Counted from the stretch's first letter, positions 26,438-35,840 are shown. The stretch is 64,000 nucleotides of DNA from Peristeroidobacter agariperforans (GCF_004138335.1 NZ_RYFW01000005.1:62001-126000); one strand, 5' to 3'. Numbers and translations are program-made. Notes: generated by a model not told the origin, from the letters alone.

Positions 26438-27928
26438 GTGCGTCTCCTTGCTGATCTACGCGTCATCGTCGCAGCAGCACTCTTCCTGCTGGGCGGCTGC
26501 ACGGTATCGCCGCCGCCTGCGTCCGATGCGGCGCTGGAAGTCGCGGCCGATCCCATCAGACCGAATGTAATCGTCATTCTCGCTGACGACCTGGGCTATG
26601 CCGACATCTCCGCGTATGGCGTCAAGCGGATCGCCACACCAAACATCGATCGCATTGGCGCGGAGGGCGTGACGTTCACGGATGCCTATGCGGCCGCACC
26701 GGTCTGCTCGCCCTCACGAGCCGCGCTGATGACGGGCAGATATCCCGCTCGTTATGGATTCGAGTTCAACAACGGACCGCCGGCACGCGATGCCCGGGAG
26801 AACCTCGGCCTCGATGTCGGGGAGATCACGCTCGCGCAGGCGCTCGAGCGGCAGGGCTACCATACGGGGCTCGTAGGTAAGTGGCATCTCGGCTCGAACG
26901 CCGACTTCTACCCGACCAACCGCGGTTACGATGAGTTCGTGGGCTTTCTGGCCGGCGCCACCAATTACATCGATACGAGGCTGCCCGGTGTGCACTATGC
27001 GCAGCCGGCAGGATCGAGTCTCTCACCGACTTTGATTCGCGCGCGCATTCCGCAGTTGCAGATCGTCGAGGGCCCCGATCGCACGGTTGTGAACAATGAC
27101 GACGAGTATCTCACCGAATACTTCGCGCGCCGCGGCGTCGAGTACGTCGAGCGCAACGCCAAGTCGGACGATCCATACTTTTTGTATCTTGCGTTCAATG
27201 CGCCACACGATCCTCTGGTCGTGACGCAGAAGTACTACGATCGCTTTGCGCACATTGCGGACGAGGAGAGCCGGATCTATGCCGCGATGATCTCCGCGCT
27301 GGACGATGCGGTCGGCGAGGTCCTGGATGCAGTGGCGCGCTCCGGCGAAGCGGACAACACCATCGTCTACTTCATGTCGGACAACGGGTGTGCGGCCTAT
27401 CTGGGTCGCATCTGCGCTTGCGAGCCGCTGCGCGGCGGGAAGCTCACTCATTATGAAGGGGGGATGCGCGTGCCGTTGATGATGCGCTGGCCGGCAGGGA
27501 TCGAGGCGGGGCAGGTCGAGCGGCGGATGGTGTCGCTCATGGACGTGTTCCCGACCACGCTGATCGCGGCCGGCGGCGAGCTGCCGCGCGATCGCGTCTA
27601 CGACGGCGTCGATCTGATGCCGTATGTCACCGGTGAGCGGAGCGGCAATCCGCACGAGTCGCTGATGTGGCGGCGTGCTCCGCTCGTCTCGATTCGTCAG
27701 GACGAGTGGAAGCTTTGGAAGAGCCTCACGGGTGAGTTCACGCTGCTGTTCAATCTGCGCACGGATCCAAACGAGACCACGAATCTCGCCGAGCACGAGC
27801 CGGCGCGAGTGAAAGCACTGGAGGATGCGATCGCCGAGTGGGCGAAGGACCTGCAAGACCCTCGATGGCCCTCGCAATCGATGAAGACCTATTCGGTCTG
27901 CGGCACGCCGTTCACTGTGCCGATCTGA
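26438..27928 (+). CDS. Sulfatase lipoprotein (type I, Cys-type)
   Basis: 496 residues from the GTG at 26438 after AGGTGA; GTG 26429 is an alternative. A lipoprotein signal (LFLLGGC) anchors it. ILADDLGYADI gives the first calcium ligands, and CSPSR has Cys90, which is oxidised to formylglycine in active sulfatases of this family. GKWHLG and the later FMSDNG (metal Asp-Asn) and GGKLTHYEGGMRVP are also conserved. It hydrolyses a sulfate ester or related group in the envelope. It is last in the IclR-PQQ-GntR operon and needs a formylglycine-generating enzyme encoded elsewhere. Substrate unknown. Confidence 0.9.
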   Translation: MRLLADLRVIVAAALFLLGGCTVSPPPASDAALEVAADPIRPNVIVILADDLGYADISAYGVKRIATPNIDRIGAEGVTFTDAYAAAPVCSPSRAALMTGRYPARYGFEFNNGPPARDARENLGLDVGEITLAQALERQGYHTGLVGKWHLGSNADFYPTNRGYDEFVGFLAGATNYIDTRLPGVHYAQPAGSSLSPTLIRARIPQLQIVEGPDRTVVNNDDEYLTEYFARRGVEYVERNAKSDDPYFLYLAFNAPHDPLVVTQKYYDRFAHIADEESRIYAAMISALDDAVGEVLDAVARSGEADNTIVYFMSDNGCAAYLGRICACEPLRGGKLTHYEGGMRVPLMMRWPAGIEAGQVERRMVSLMDVFPTTLIAAGGELPRDRVYDGVDLMPYVTGERSGNPHESLMWRRAPLVSIRQDEWKLWKSLTGEFTLLFNLRTDPNETTNLAEHEPARVKALEDAIAEWAKDLQDPRWPSQSMKTYSVCGTPFTVPI

Positions 27929-27954
27929 GCGAGCATCCAACAGCTGACGACGAA

Positions 27955-27979
27955 CGGGCGGAGCAGGGTGCTCCGCCCG
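27955..27979. terminator. Bidirectional terminator hairpin
   Basis: Stem CGGGCGGAGCA (27955-27965) with TGCTCCGCCCG (27969-27979) and a 3-nt loop. It sits between the converging sulfatase and serine-hydrolase genes. An 11-bp GC-rich stem makes it a strong candidate despite no T-tract. Confidence 0.65.
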
Positions 27980-27994
27980 CCGGGTCGACATGGC

Positions 27995-29005
27995 CTATTG
28001 CGCCATGCCCGTCAGCCAGGCTTTACGAATGAGCCGTCCGCATGCGGTCGACGCGCCGCCTGCGCCTTGACTCAGATCAGAGCGCGCCAGGACTCCGTAG
28101 TAGGTTCTCGAGGAGTCGATCCACGGATAGAAGCCCGCGAGCCCCGGGCTGCTGTACGCGGGATCGCCGCCGCCGGCGAGCCAGAGCGGGTCGCTTTCGA
28201 CCCAATGTCCGAGAGAGTATTGCCAGGCATCGTTACTCGGAGACTCCAGGGCGCTCGCACAGTTCACTCGACCGCTGACAGGATCAGTCGGACCCGTATA
28301 GGTGCACACGGCATGAGAGCCGAGCGCGCCGCCCGAGAGCAGCAGCGTGCCGTTGAGGATCTTGCGCAGGAACTTCGCATAGTCCGCGGCGCTCGACTTG
28401 CCGCCGCCTGCCAGATCGGTACGGGAGTAAGTGAACGTCCAGTCGTTGCCCAGATAATTGTGGACCTCCGTCGCGAGCTGACTGGCGCTCTTGCCGGAGA
28501 GAGCGAGCTCCACTGCAGCGTGTTGCTGGAAGTGGCCCGATGCGTAGAAGAAGTTGCCGATGGCGGCGGTATCGCGCGCGCTCATGCTCGAGTAACACGC
28601 GCCGACGGTGAGCTGCAGCAAGCAGGCTTTGGTCTCGGTGTAACCGTCGAGCATGCGCAGCGCTCGCAGATCGTTGCTGTTCAGAATGCCGTTGCGGCGC
28701 TGATAGACATAAGCGCTATAGACCCATTTGCTCGCGGAGTAAATGTTCATCTGAGTTGTCGCTGTCGGTGGCGACGTGCCGCGTGTGCCGCTTGCAAGCC
28801 TCGCGTCGCGATCGCCGATCTCCCAGTAGAAGTTGGGCAACGCGGTACAGGCTGCGTTGGTGGTGGCGGTCGTTGTTGCGGCCTGTGCTCGTTGCTGATT
28901 CGTCTGAGCGCTGCCGAGCGGCGCGCAGCTGTAGAGCACGATGCCCCACGCGAGCGCGGCCCCGAACGGGCTGCGCCGCTTCATGGATATACAAATGTCT
29001 TTCAT
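27995..29005 (-). CDS. Exported serine hydrolase (beta-lactamase/DD-peptidase fold)
   Basis: 336 residues from the ATG at 29005, eight bases after AGGGGG. The signal sequence is ALAWGIVLYSCAPLGSA. The SxxK nucleophile motif is Ser90-Ala-Ser-Lys93 in NIYSASKWVYS, as in class C beta-lactamases and esterase relatives; a Tyr motif (TYSRTD region) follows. Cysteines at several positions could form periplasmic disulfides. Members hydrolyse beta-lactams, D-amino peptides, esters or lactones; here the catabolic neighbours favour an esterase-like role. It is cotranscribed at most loosely with the genes at 29181 and 29590, since a hairpin separates them. Confidence 0.72.
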   Translation of the reverse strand: MKDICISMKRRSPFGAALAWGIVLYSCAPLGSAQTNQQRAQAATTTATTNAACTALPNFYWEIGDRDARLASGTRGTSPPTATTQMNIYSASKWVYSAYVYQRRNGILNSNDLRALRMLDGYTETKACLLQLTVGACYSSMSARDTAAIGNFFYASGHFQQHAAVELALSGKSASQLATEVHNYLGNDWTFTYSRTDLAGGGKSSAADYAKFLRKILNGTLLLSGGALGSHAVCTYTGPTDPVSGRVNCASALESPSNDAWQYSLGHWVESDPLWLAGGGDPAYSSPGLAGFYPWIDSSRTYYGVLARSDLSQGAGGASTACGRLIRKAWLTGMAQ

Positions 29006-29132
29006 GAGCAATCCCCCTGATCCGCATCTATAGTGACGGCAGGCGCAGCTGCGGAGACTGCGTCCCCGTTTGAAGGCGTGAATTCGCAGTTGTCTTGGAT
29101 CTCCCCGGGGCAGTCGAGCGCGATGGTCGACG

Positions 29133-29157
29133 CTCGGACGTGTCGGCCACGTCCGAG
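29133..29157 (-). terminator. Hairpin downstream of the 29181-29552 gene
   Basis: Arm CTCGGACGTG (29133-29142), loop TCGGC, arm CACGTCCGAG (29148-29157). It lies just past the stop codon of the minus-strand gene that ends at 29181. Confidence 0.55.
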
Positions 29158-29180
29158 TCGGAGCGGACGTTATCTGGGCG

Positions 29181-29552
29181 TCAGGTCTTCTTGCCGGTGA
29201 AGGTGCCTTGCAGGGCATCGCCCATCGAAACTTTGCCCTGGATCGAGTTGCCCTCGACGGTGCCGGTGTAAACGATCTCGTAGTCCATGCCCTGGCCGCT
29301 CACTTTGAAGCTCAATCGCAGCTCCTTGCCTTTGAGCACCCCGCTCACCGGCGCCTCGCCGAACTGGCCCTGGTAGGTTCCGGTGATCGCGGCGCCGTTT
29401 TGCTTGAGATCGAAATGCGGTGTGCCGCTGCCCATCTGCGTATCGACGGTGATCTCCCATCGGCCCGCGACATTCACGTCGGCGGCCGATGCGGCGCCCG
29501 GCAGGCAGGCGACAGCGAGCAGGGCAATGAACGATCTGCGCAGAAAATTCAT
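29181..29552 (-). CDS. Small secreted beta-rich protein of unknown function
   Basis: 123 residues from the ATG at 29552 (AGAGGT upstream). A signal peptide (SFIALLAVACLPGAASA) precedes a mature chain of about 100 residues rich in beta-type sequence: AGRWEITVDTQMG, ITGTYQGQFGEAPVSG, LSFKVSGQGMDYEIVYTG, then VSMGDALQGTFTGKK. This repeated G-T-x-x-G pattern resembles small beta-barrel, lipocalin-like or DUF-type secreted proteins commonly found beside catabolic enzymes. I assign no function. It lies 37 bp downstream of the alpha/beta hydrolase gene, probably in one operon with it and the TonB receptor. Confidence 0.65.
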   Translation of the reverse strand: MNFLRRSFIALLAVACLPGAASAADVNVAGRWEITVDTQMGSGTPHFDLKQNGAAITGTYQGQFGEAPVSGVLKGKELRLSFKVSGQGMDYEIVYTGTVEGNSIQGKVSMGDALQGTFTGKKT

Positions 29553-29589
29553 GAGTCTTGACCTCTGTAAACAAAAACAAACGAACACG

Positions 29590-30570
29590 TCATCGTGGCT
29601 TGAGATATCGGTCGAACCATTCCAGCGCCAGCTGATGCGCCTGCGGCCAGGCTTGCATGTAGACGCCGTAGTGGGTGATGCCCGGCACGATCACGAGATC
29701 CTTCGGGCCGTTGTAACGCTGGTACGCGAGGATGCCCTGGGCGTCGTTGTCGAACAGCTCCTCGCGCTCTGCGACGACGATGCGCATGGGAATGTTGCCG
29801 GCATCGTTGATGTGATCGACCGGAGCGTAGTTCGCGAAACGCGCGTAGATTGGCGCGCCACGCAGATTGCCCAGCACGCGCACGCCTGGCTCGGGATAGC
29901 CGATTTCACCGCGTGCCCGTCGGGTGGCATCGCGGTAGCCTTCGGGCGTTCTGCCGAGCTGCCGGCCATCGAATGCGCCCACCTGGCTGTACACGACCTT
30001 GATCCGGTGATCACGTGTCGCCATCTCCACGACGAAGCCTCCCGATTGGCTGCTGCCCCAGACGCCGATACGGCTGTTGTCGACCCGCGGCTCGCCGTGC
30101 AACCAGTGCAGGGCGTTCTGCCAGTCCGTGAGCATGTCGATCGGATCGACGACCTCACGCACCTCGATGACTTCGGCAGTGAACTTGCGATTGTTTCCTG
30201 CCGCGCGCTGCGCCGTGGGGTCGGCAAGGATCAGGCGCGAATCGCTCTCGCCCCAACCGCGATAATCGAATGTCACAACCAGATAGCCTGCTTGCGCGAA
30301 ACCGACCGCATCCCGTCGCAGGGCAGAGGCGGTGCCGCCCCAGCCGTGCGCCATCAGAATCGTGGGCAGTGTCTTGCTCCGCTCGGAGGTGGACACGTAC
30401 ACCGCGCCGGACATCCGTGTCCCTTCACTCCAGATGTTCACCTTGCGCTCGCTGATACCGGCCGGAACAGCGAACTGGGCGGGACCGTCCTGTTGTGCAT
30501 GCAGCAGAGGCGCAAACAGCAGTGCGTGCAGCAGCATGACGGTCATGCACATACGTCGAACATTCAGCAT
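29590..30570 (-). CDS. Exported alpha/beta hydrolase (dienelactone-hydrolase/DUF1100-like)
   Basis: 326 residues from the ATG at 30570; a GTG two codons earlier is possible, and AGGAG lies upstream of both. The signal peptide is VMLLHALLFAPLLHA. Fold landmarks are MAHGWGG (oxyanion), FDYRGWGESD, nucleophile Ser176 in GSSQSGGFV, an acid in REELFDND and the late His in GITHYGVY. It would hydrolyse an ester, lactone or peptide in the periplasm. The gene follows the TonB receptor gene on the same strand by 54 bp, which suggests import and cleavage of one substrate. Confidence 0.82.
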   Translation of the reverse strand: MLNVRRMCMTVMLLHALLFAPLLHAQQDGPAQFAVPAGISERKVNIWSEGTRMSGAVYVSTSERSKTLPTILMAHGWGGTASALRRDAVGFAQAGYLVVTFDYRGWGESDSRLILADPTAQRAAGNNRKFTAEVIEVREVVDPIDMLTDWQNALHWLHGEPRVDNSRIGVWGSSQSGGFVVEMATRDHRIKVVYSQVGAFDGRQLGRTPEGYRDATRRARGEIGYPEPGVRVLGNLRGAPIYARFANYAPVDHINDAGNIPMRIVVAEREELFDNDAQGILAYQRYNGPKDLVIVPGITHYGVYMQAWPQAHQLALEWFDRYLKPR

Positions 30571-30624
30571 CGTCACTTCTCTCCTCGATTGGCGGGCGCG
30601 GGCGTGAAGTCTGTCCGCGCCGGT

Positions 30625-33114
30625 TCACTGTCCGAAACGGAAGCGCACGTCGAGCCCGTAGGTGCGCGGCGGCCTCAAACCTGCCTCGATGCTCCGCACG
30701 TTCCATGCCGACTCGGTGGCCGTGACTCGCTCGATACTCTCGTCATCGAAGACATTCCTCACGAAAGCGATCAACGTGTAGTTGCGCTCGGGATGGGTCC
30801 ACAGCGCTCGCACGCTGGTCTCGTCGTAGGACGGCGCGAGGTAGTGTTCACGAGAGAACACCTCGTAGTAGGTTTCGCTGCGATAGATCCAGGAGCCGGA
30901 CAACGTCAGGGAGCCGGCGGGCAGGTACCACGTGTAGTCCGCGCTGAGCGCAATCTTGTTTTCCGGCGCGCTCGGCAGCCGGTCGCCATCGATGCTCTGA
31001 CCGCGCTGCGCGGTGGATGCGCTAGCGCACGGCCGTGCGTCGGCGGCAACCGCGCGCACGTCGGCATTGTCGATGAAACATCGCGAATCATCGATTTCGG
31101 TATCGAGATAGCTGTAGCTCAGCTGCAGTTGCAGCGAATCGGTCGCGGCCCACAACGCCTCGAGCTCGACGCCTTGCGATACGGCTTGCTCGAGGTTGAA
31201 GAAGCGCGTCTCGTTCAAGTTGGTTGCCGGATCGCGGACCGTCGACGGGTATTGCGCGTCCTCATAGTCGTAATGGAACAGCGACAGATTGGCGAGCAGG
31301 CGGTTCGTAAAGGTCTTCTTCAAGCCGAGCTCGTACGCGTTGATGAACTCGGGCTCGGTGTAGCCGGTCTGCCCCGGCGCGAACTGGCCAGCATTGAAGC
31401 CGCCGCTCTTGTATCCGCGTGTGTACTTTGCGAATGCGAGCACGTCCGCGGCCGGTGTCCATTGAATGGCGGTCGTGCCGGTCGTGCCGTGCCATTCGCC
31501 GGCGAGGCGATTGCGACGATCGATTTCGGGAACCGCCACTCCGTCGACGATGCTGCTGCTGTAGAACGCGTACGGCACGCCCGGAACGCCAAACAAAATA
31601 CGCGAACGGAATTCCTCGGCGTCCTTCCGGTCCTCGGTATAGCGGGCGCCCACGGTCAGCTTCCACGCGTCGCTCAGGCTGTATTCGATCTCGCCGAACA
31701 CGGCACGCGCATCGGCGTCCAGCAAAGCCCCGGCGATTTGTAGATTGCGATCCGGATTTTCGGGTCCGGCCGCTGGATTGCGGTTCGCGGCACTGGGCTG
31801 CGCTACGCGCGGGTTGCTCAATTCCGGTTGTAATGGTGCGCGCACGCCCTGGAACTGATTGACCTGCTCGTGATACTGGTAGAACCCGACAATCCACTGC
31901 AGCGGCCCGTTGCCGGTGGAGATCAGATTGATCTCGTTGCTGTAGTACTCCTTGTCCTCGAGATAGAAAGACTCGAGCTGCGGGAAGATCGTAAATGTCA
32001 CGCCAGGCGTCGTCGGCGGCGTGGGCGGTCGGGTCGTGTAGGGCTCGCGATCGGTGCCGTCGAAATCATCGTTCAGCGCGTACGTGTAGCCCTGGTATCC
32101 GCCCGTGTACTTGATGTCTGCCCAGCCGGCGTGGCCGACCAGCTCGAGCACATAGGTGTGCGAGTCATCGAGCGTCGCGACGGAGGGGGTATCGGTGTCG
32201 TACTTTCGCGGATCGCTGACACCCGGATTGGTGCCAGTGAATGGCGTCGTCACCGGTTGTGTTGGCGTGCCATTGAACGTCGCGTTAGGAAACAATCCGC
32301 TGAAGTAGACCGGAGCGATGTCGTACGGGGTGATCAGAACCTCCGAGCGACCATCGCGATCCCAGCCGGCCTGCGCGTATTTCATCCAACCTTCGATACG
32401 CTCGCCGATGTCGAACTCGAGTTGTGCCTCCGCGTAGTGGTCGTCCTGCACGCCGCCTTCGCCGCGGCCGCCATCCACGTCCTGGTAGAAGCCCTCGCCT
32501 TGGCCGCCCGTGGTGCCCGCCACTCTGAAACGCAACCAGTCGGCGAGGGGGCCGGATGCCGCCGCGCCAAAGACCTCGGTGTCATAGTTGCCGACCAAGG
32601 CGTGCACCTCGCCCGCGAACGTCTCGGTCGGTCGCTTCGAAATAATATTGATGGCGCCGCCGATCGAATTGCGTCCGTAGAGCGTTCCCTGCGGTCCGCG
32701 CAGCACTTCGATACGTTCGATCAGGATCGGATGCTTGCCGGCTTCGGCCGTGCTGGATGTATAGAAGCCGTCGGAGTAGTTGGCGAGGCCGGGGTCGGAG
32801 CCGTAGTTGTTGGTGAGGCGTCCGACGCCGCGTACGCTCATGCGGCCGAGTCCCTGCGAGAAACTCAGCCCCGGCGTGAAGTCGCTCAGCTCCGGCACGC
32901 TCGTTATTCCTCTGAGATCGCGCATCTCGCTGGTGTATGCGGAAATGGCCACCGGCACCTGCTGCAGGCTCTCGCTGCGCTTCTGCGCGGTGACGACGAT
33001 TTCCTCCACGGCGATTGTTTGTTCGCTCGCAATCATTTCCGCGGCAGTCGTCGTGCCGATGCCGAGCAGACTGAACGCTGCACCGGATAGCAGACTGCCC
33101 TGTTGCCGTTTCAT
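30625..33114 (-). CDS. TonB-dependent receptor (no STN domain)
   Basis: 829 residues from the ATG at 33114, right after a GGGGGAAGG ribosome binding site. Signal peptide, TonB box AVEEIVVTAQKR near residue 30, plug domain (VPVAISAYTSEMRD, VRGVGR, IEVLRGPQGTLYGRN) and a long barrel that ends in RFGQ. The EIVVTAQKR type is common in sphingomonad- and Steroidobacter-like receptors for aromatic or hydrophobic compounds. It heads a minus-strand unit with an alpha/beta hydrolase and a small secreted protein, and is divergent from the DUF1254 gene. Confidence 0.93.
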   Translation of the reverse strand: MKRQQGSLLSGAAFSLLGIGTTTAAEMIASEQTIAVEEIVVTAQKRSESLQQVPVAISAYTSEMRDLRGITSVPELSDFTPGLSFSQGLGRMSVRGVGRLTNNYGSDPGLANYSDGFYTSSTAEAGKHPILIERIEVLRGPQGTLYGRNSIGGAINIISKRPTETFAGEVHALVGNYDTEVFGAAASGPLADWLRFRVAGTTGGQGEGFYQDVDGGRGEGGVQDDHYAEAQLEFDIGERIEGWMKYAQAGWDRDGRSEVLITPYDIAPVYFSGLFPNATFNGTPTQPVTTPFTGTNPGVSDPRKYDTDTPSVATLDDSHTYVLELVGHAGWADIKYTGGYQGYTYALNDDFDGTDREPYTTRPPTPPTTPGVTFTIFPQLESFYLEDKEYYSNEINLISTGNGPLQWIVGFYQYHEQVNQFQGVRAPLQPELSNPRVAQPSAANRNPAAGPENPDRNLQIAGALLDADARAVFGEIEYSLSDAWKLTVGARYTEDRKDAEEFRSRILFGVPGVPYAFYSSSIVDGVAVPEIDRRNRLAGEWHGTTGTTAIQWTPAADVLAFAKYTRGYKSGGFNAGQFAPGQTGYTEPEFINAYELGLKKTFTNRLLANLSLFHYDYEDAQYPSTVRDPATNLNETRFFNLEQAVSQGVELEALWAATDSLQLQLSYSYLDTEIDDSRCFIDNADVRAVAADARPCASASTAQRGQSIDGDRLPSAPENKIALSADYTWYLPAGSLTLSGSWIYRSETYYEVFSREHYLAPSYDETSVRALWTHPERNYTLIAFVRNVFDDESIERVTATESAWNVRSIEAGLRPPRTYGLDVRFRFGQ

Positions 33115-33157
33115 ACCTTCCCCCAATGTTCAACAAATGTCAGATGAGTGGTGTTTT

Positions 33158-33171
33158 GTTGATCGGTCAAC
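33158..33171. promoter_or_regulatory. Possible operator in divergent receptor/DUF1254 promoter
   Basis: Short inverted repeat GTTGA-TCGG-TCAAC between the TonB receptor and DUF1254 genes. Arms are only 5 bp, so this is a weak candidate for a GntR- or TetR-type repressor site. Confidence 0.25.
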
Positions 33172-33274
33172 TAAGCTCGCGCGCTTCGAAAACAAAGCTC
33201 CCACACGAGCCGCAGAAACACAAAATATCGTTTCGCACCGAGAAACCGCTGTCATCACGAGGTAACCTCAAGCC

Positions 33275-34606
33275 ATGGATCGACGAACTTTCATGATCGC
33301 GACCACGCTGGCGGGCGCGGCCAGCCTGCAACCGCGCTGGGCCCACGCCGTCGCCAACGACCGCCGGCTGCCGCTGCAGGAGGCGGCTGCCGAAGCGTGG
33401 TTGTATGGATTGATGCTGATCGAGAACGCGCAGGCGCGGCAGCGATTGCTGGCGATGGCGCGTCCCAATCATCTGTTCCATCGACAGGCGCTGCTCACGC
33501 CGAAGAGCCAGACCGTCACCACCCCGAACAACGACACGCTGTACTCGGTGGCTTGGATTGATCTGTCGGCCGGCCCGGTCTCACTGAGCCTGCCGGAAGT
33601 CGGCGAGCGCTACGTGAGCTATCAGTTCATGGATATGTACGGCAACAACTTCGCCGTGCTTGGCTCGCGCACCACCGGCGGCGGCGCGTGCAAGGTGACG
33701 ATCACGGGGCCGGGCGATGCGTCGAGCGATCCGCTTTCGCTGCGCTCACCGACGCGCTGGGTCTGGCTGCTCGCGCGCTTGCTGGTCGATGGTCCGGAGG
33801 ATCTGGCCGCGGCGCGCGCCATCCATAATGGAATGTCGATCCAGGGGCCGCTCGTGCCTGCGCCGCCGCGCTTCGCGCAGCGCTCCGATCCATGGCCGGA
33901 ATATTTCGCGTCGGTGCAGGCGCTGCTCGCAGAGAATCCGCCGCCCATCGCCGACCTTTCGTTCTTCAAGCGGGTCGAAGCCCTCGGCCTCGGGCCTGTC
34001 AAAGGCTTCGATGCGAGCCGCTTCTCGGCGGCCGAAGGCAAGATGATCGAAGCGGGTATTGCCGCGGCCCGAGTTCGTTTGATGTCAGCGGGGGAGTCGG
34101 GGCGGATCGCCAACGGCTGGCTCTATCCGAAGTCGACGCTCGGCAACTTCGGCCAGGACTATCGCTTCCGTGCGCAGATCGCGTTGACGGCGCTCGCGGC
34201 GTTGCCGCCTGAGGAAGCCATGTATATGAGGCCGATCGCCCCGGATGGTGCGTACGACCTGCCGAGCGCGACGAGTTGGCGACTGCGCTTCGAGGCGGGC
34301 CAGTTGCCTCCGGTGGATGCGTTCTGGTCGTTGACCATGTATCAGGTCAACAGCGCGGGTCAATATTTCTTCTTCGACAACGCGCTCGATCGCTACTCGA
34401 TCGGCGATCGCACCCCCGGCCTGAAGCGCGGCGCGGACGGCTCGCTCGACATCTGGATATCCCGCAGCGATCCGGGCGGCGAGCGCACGGCCAATTGGTT
34501 ACCGGCGCCGCCCACCGAAAAGTTTGCAATCATGTTGAGGGCGTATCTGCCGCGCCCCGAACTGCTGGAGGGGCGTTATCTGCTGCCGCCGCTCATGCGG
34601 GGCTGA
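33275..34606 (+). CDS. DUF1254/DUF1214 family exported protein
   Basis: 443 residues with a twin-arginine-like start (MDRRTFMIATTLAGAASL) that suggests export. The N-terminal DUF1254 region has AEAWLYGLMLIENA and TPNNDTLYSVAWIDL; the C-terminal DUF1214 region has LPPVDAFWSLTMY and SIGDRTPGL, followed by DIWISRSDPGG. The family is common in Proteobacteria with no firmly known activity. It is divergent from the TonB receptor and precedes a serine-hydrolase gene, consistent with a shared catabolic or envelope role. A strong hairpin just after its stop may separate it from the next gene. Confidence 0.85.
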   Translation: MDRRTFMIATTLAGAASLQPRWAHAVANDRRLPLQEAAAEAWLYGLMLIENAQARQRLLAMARPNHLFHRQALLTPKSQTVTTPNNDTLYSVAWIDLSAGPVSLSLPEVGERYVSYQFMDMYGNNFAVLGSRTTGGGACKVTITGPGDASSDPLSLRSPTRWVWLLARLLVDGPEDLAAARAIHNGMSIQGPLVPAPPRFAQRSDPWPEYFASVQALLAENPPPIADLSFFKRVEALGLGPVKGFDASRFSAAEGKMIEAGIAAARVRLMSAGESGRIANGWLYPKSTLGNFGQDYRFRAQIALTALAALPPEEAMYMRPIAPDGAYDLPSATSWRLRFEAGQLPPVDAFWSLTMYQVNSAGQYFFFDNALDRYSIGDRTPGLKRGADGSLDIWISRSDPGGERTANWLPAPPTEKFAIMLRAYLPRPELLEGRYLLPPLMRG

Positions 34607-34618
34607 TGAGCAGCGCCA

Positions 34619-34649
34619 GGCATCTGCACGATAGGTTCGTGCAGATGCC
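34619..34649 (+). terminator. Long hairpin after DUF1254 gene
   Basis: Perfect 13-bp stem GGCATCTGCACGA (34619-34631) with TCGTGCAGATGCC (34637-34649) and a TAGGT loop, starting 13 bp past the stop codon. No T-tract follows. Confidence 0.6.
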
Positions 34650-34750
34650 GTTGACAAAGCGGCACAAATCGTCGCGTACGAGTCAACCGAGCTCGCCGTG
34701 AGTCGTTCAAGCTCCTTTCGTCCGCAACCGAGCGATGGGAGCTGCCTGCC

Positions 34751-35818
34751 TTGAATGCACTCAAACTGTTACTACCGGCACTCGCGTGTCTTGGCCTCAA
34801 TGCCTGCGGTGATGACGATGCCTCACCGACGCCGCCGGCCGACGATCCGTTCGTAGCGATCGATCGGGCCGCGGAGGCAGCCTATCGGACGCAAGGTATC
34901 GAGGGCATGGGTCTCGCCATCTATAACCGAGACGGCGAGAAGGTGTTCGAGCGCATGTACGGCAACTTCTCCGCGACCCAGCGCGTGCCGATCGCTTCGG
35001 CGTCGAAGCTGGTCTCGGGTGTGGTGTTGTTCCGTCTCATCGACCAGGGCTTTCTGTCGCTGGATTCCACGACGGCGCAGGTGCTCGGCTGGAGCGGTGA
35101 GAAGGGTACGATCACGCTGCGTCATCTGCTGTCCTTTACTTCCGGTCTGCCGCCGGAGAACTTCTGCACTTATCGCGAGACTCACACGCTCGCCGAGTGC
35201 GTAGGTGAGATTTCACAGATGGAGCTTCTGGGGCTGCCCGGTACCCGCTTCGAATATGGTTCGACGCATCTGCATGTCGCCGCGCGGATGGCCGAGGTCG
35301 TTACCGGCGATTCGTGGAATGAGATCTTCGCAGCGCAAGTGCGCGATCCGCTCGGGATGCCGGCGGATATTGTCTACTACGCCAACCCCGTCGCGGCGAC
35401 GGGCACGAACAATCCGCTTCCCGCGGGCGGGCTGATTGTGTCGATGCAGGAGTACGAGCGCCTGCTGCACTTCGTATTCAACAAGGGACAGTGGCAGGGC
35501 GCGCCATTGCTTCGGCCGGAGATCTTCGATGTGCAACGGGTCCAGCCCTATGCGAACGCTGCGATCGTCACGACCCCGGCCTCGAGCGTCGGTACACAAG
35601 TGCGGTACGGCCTGACTGCCTGGCTGGAATGCAGCACGCCCACGACCGGCTGCTCGGCGATCTCCTCGCCCGGCGCGTTTGGATTCAACCCGTGGCTGGA
35701 TCGGGACGTCGGGTACTACGCCATTCTCGGGATGCAAGTGCCGAACGATCGGGTGGGCTTCGTGGTGGATCTCAAACAGCAGCTCAAGCCGCTGATTGCC
35801 GAAGCACTCGCGCGATAG
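34751..35818 (+). CDS. Serine hydrolase lipoprotein (beta-lactamase family)
   Basis: 355 residues starting with TTG at 34751, nine bases after GGGAG; no in-frame ATG gives a signal sequence. The lipobox GLNAC puts the lipid on Cys19. The SxxK motif is Ser83-Ala-Ser-Lys86, and a Tyr motif follows in FEYGSTHLH. LLSFTSGLPPE is the typical HLLTHTSGLP-like segment of PF00144. It would hydrolyse an ester, lactone or amide at the cell envelope. It is the second SxxK enzyme within 7 kb. The SDR gene follows after 22 bp, likely in one operon. Confidence 0.83.
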   Translation: MNALKLLLPALACLGLNACGDDDASPTPPADDPFVAIDRAAEAAYRTQGIEGMGLAIYNRDGEKVFERMYGNFSATQRVPIASASKLVSGVVLFRLIDQGFLSLDSTTAQVLGWSGEKGTITLRHLLSFTSGLPPENFCTYRETHTLAECVGEISQMELLGLPGTRFEYGSTHLHVAARMAEVVTGDSWNEIFAAQVRDPLGMPADIVYYANPVAATGTNNPLPAGGLIVSMQEYERLLHFVFNKGQWQGAPLLRPEIFDVQRVQPYANAAIVTTPASSVGTQVRYGLTAWLECSTPTTGCSAISSPGAFGFNPWLDRDVGYYAILGMQVPNDRVGFVVDLKQQLKPLIAEALAR

Positions 35819-35840
35819 TGTCTGGAGAATCCAGGACAAC

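Noticed and set aside
29383-31743. Long plus-strand open frame opposite the alpha/beta hydrolase and TonB receptor
   Set aside because: Antisense shadow; the minus-strand genes have signal peptides, ribosome binding sites and catalytic motifs.
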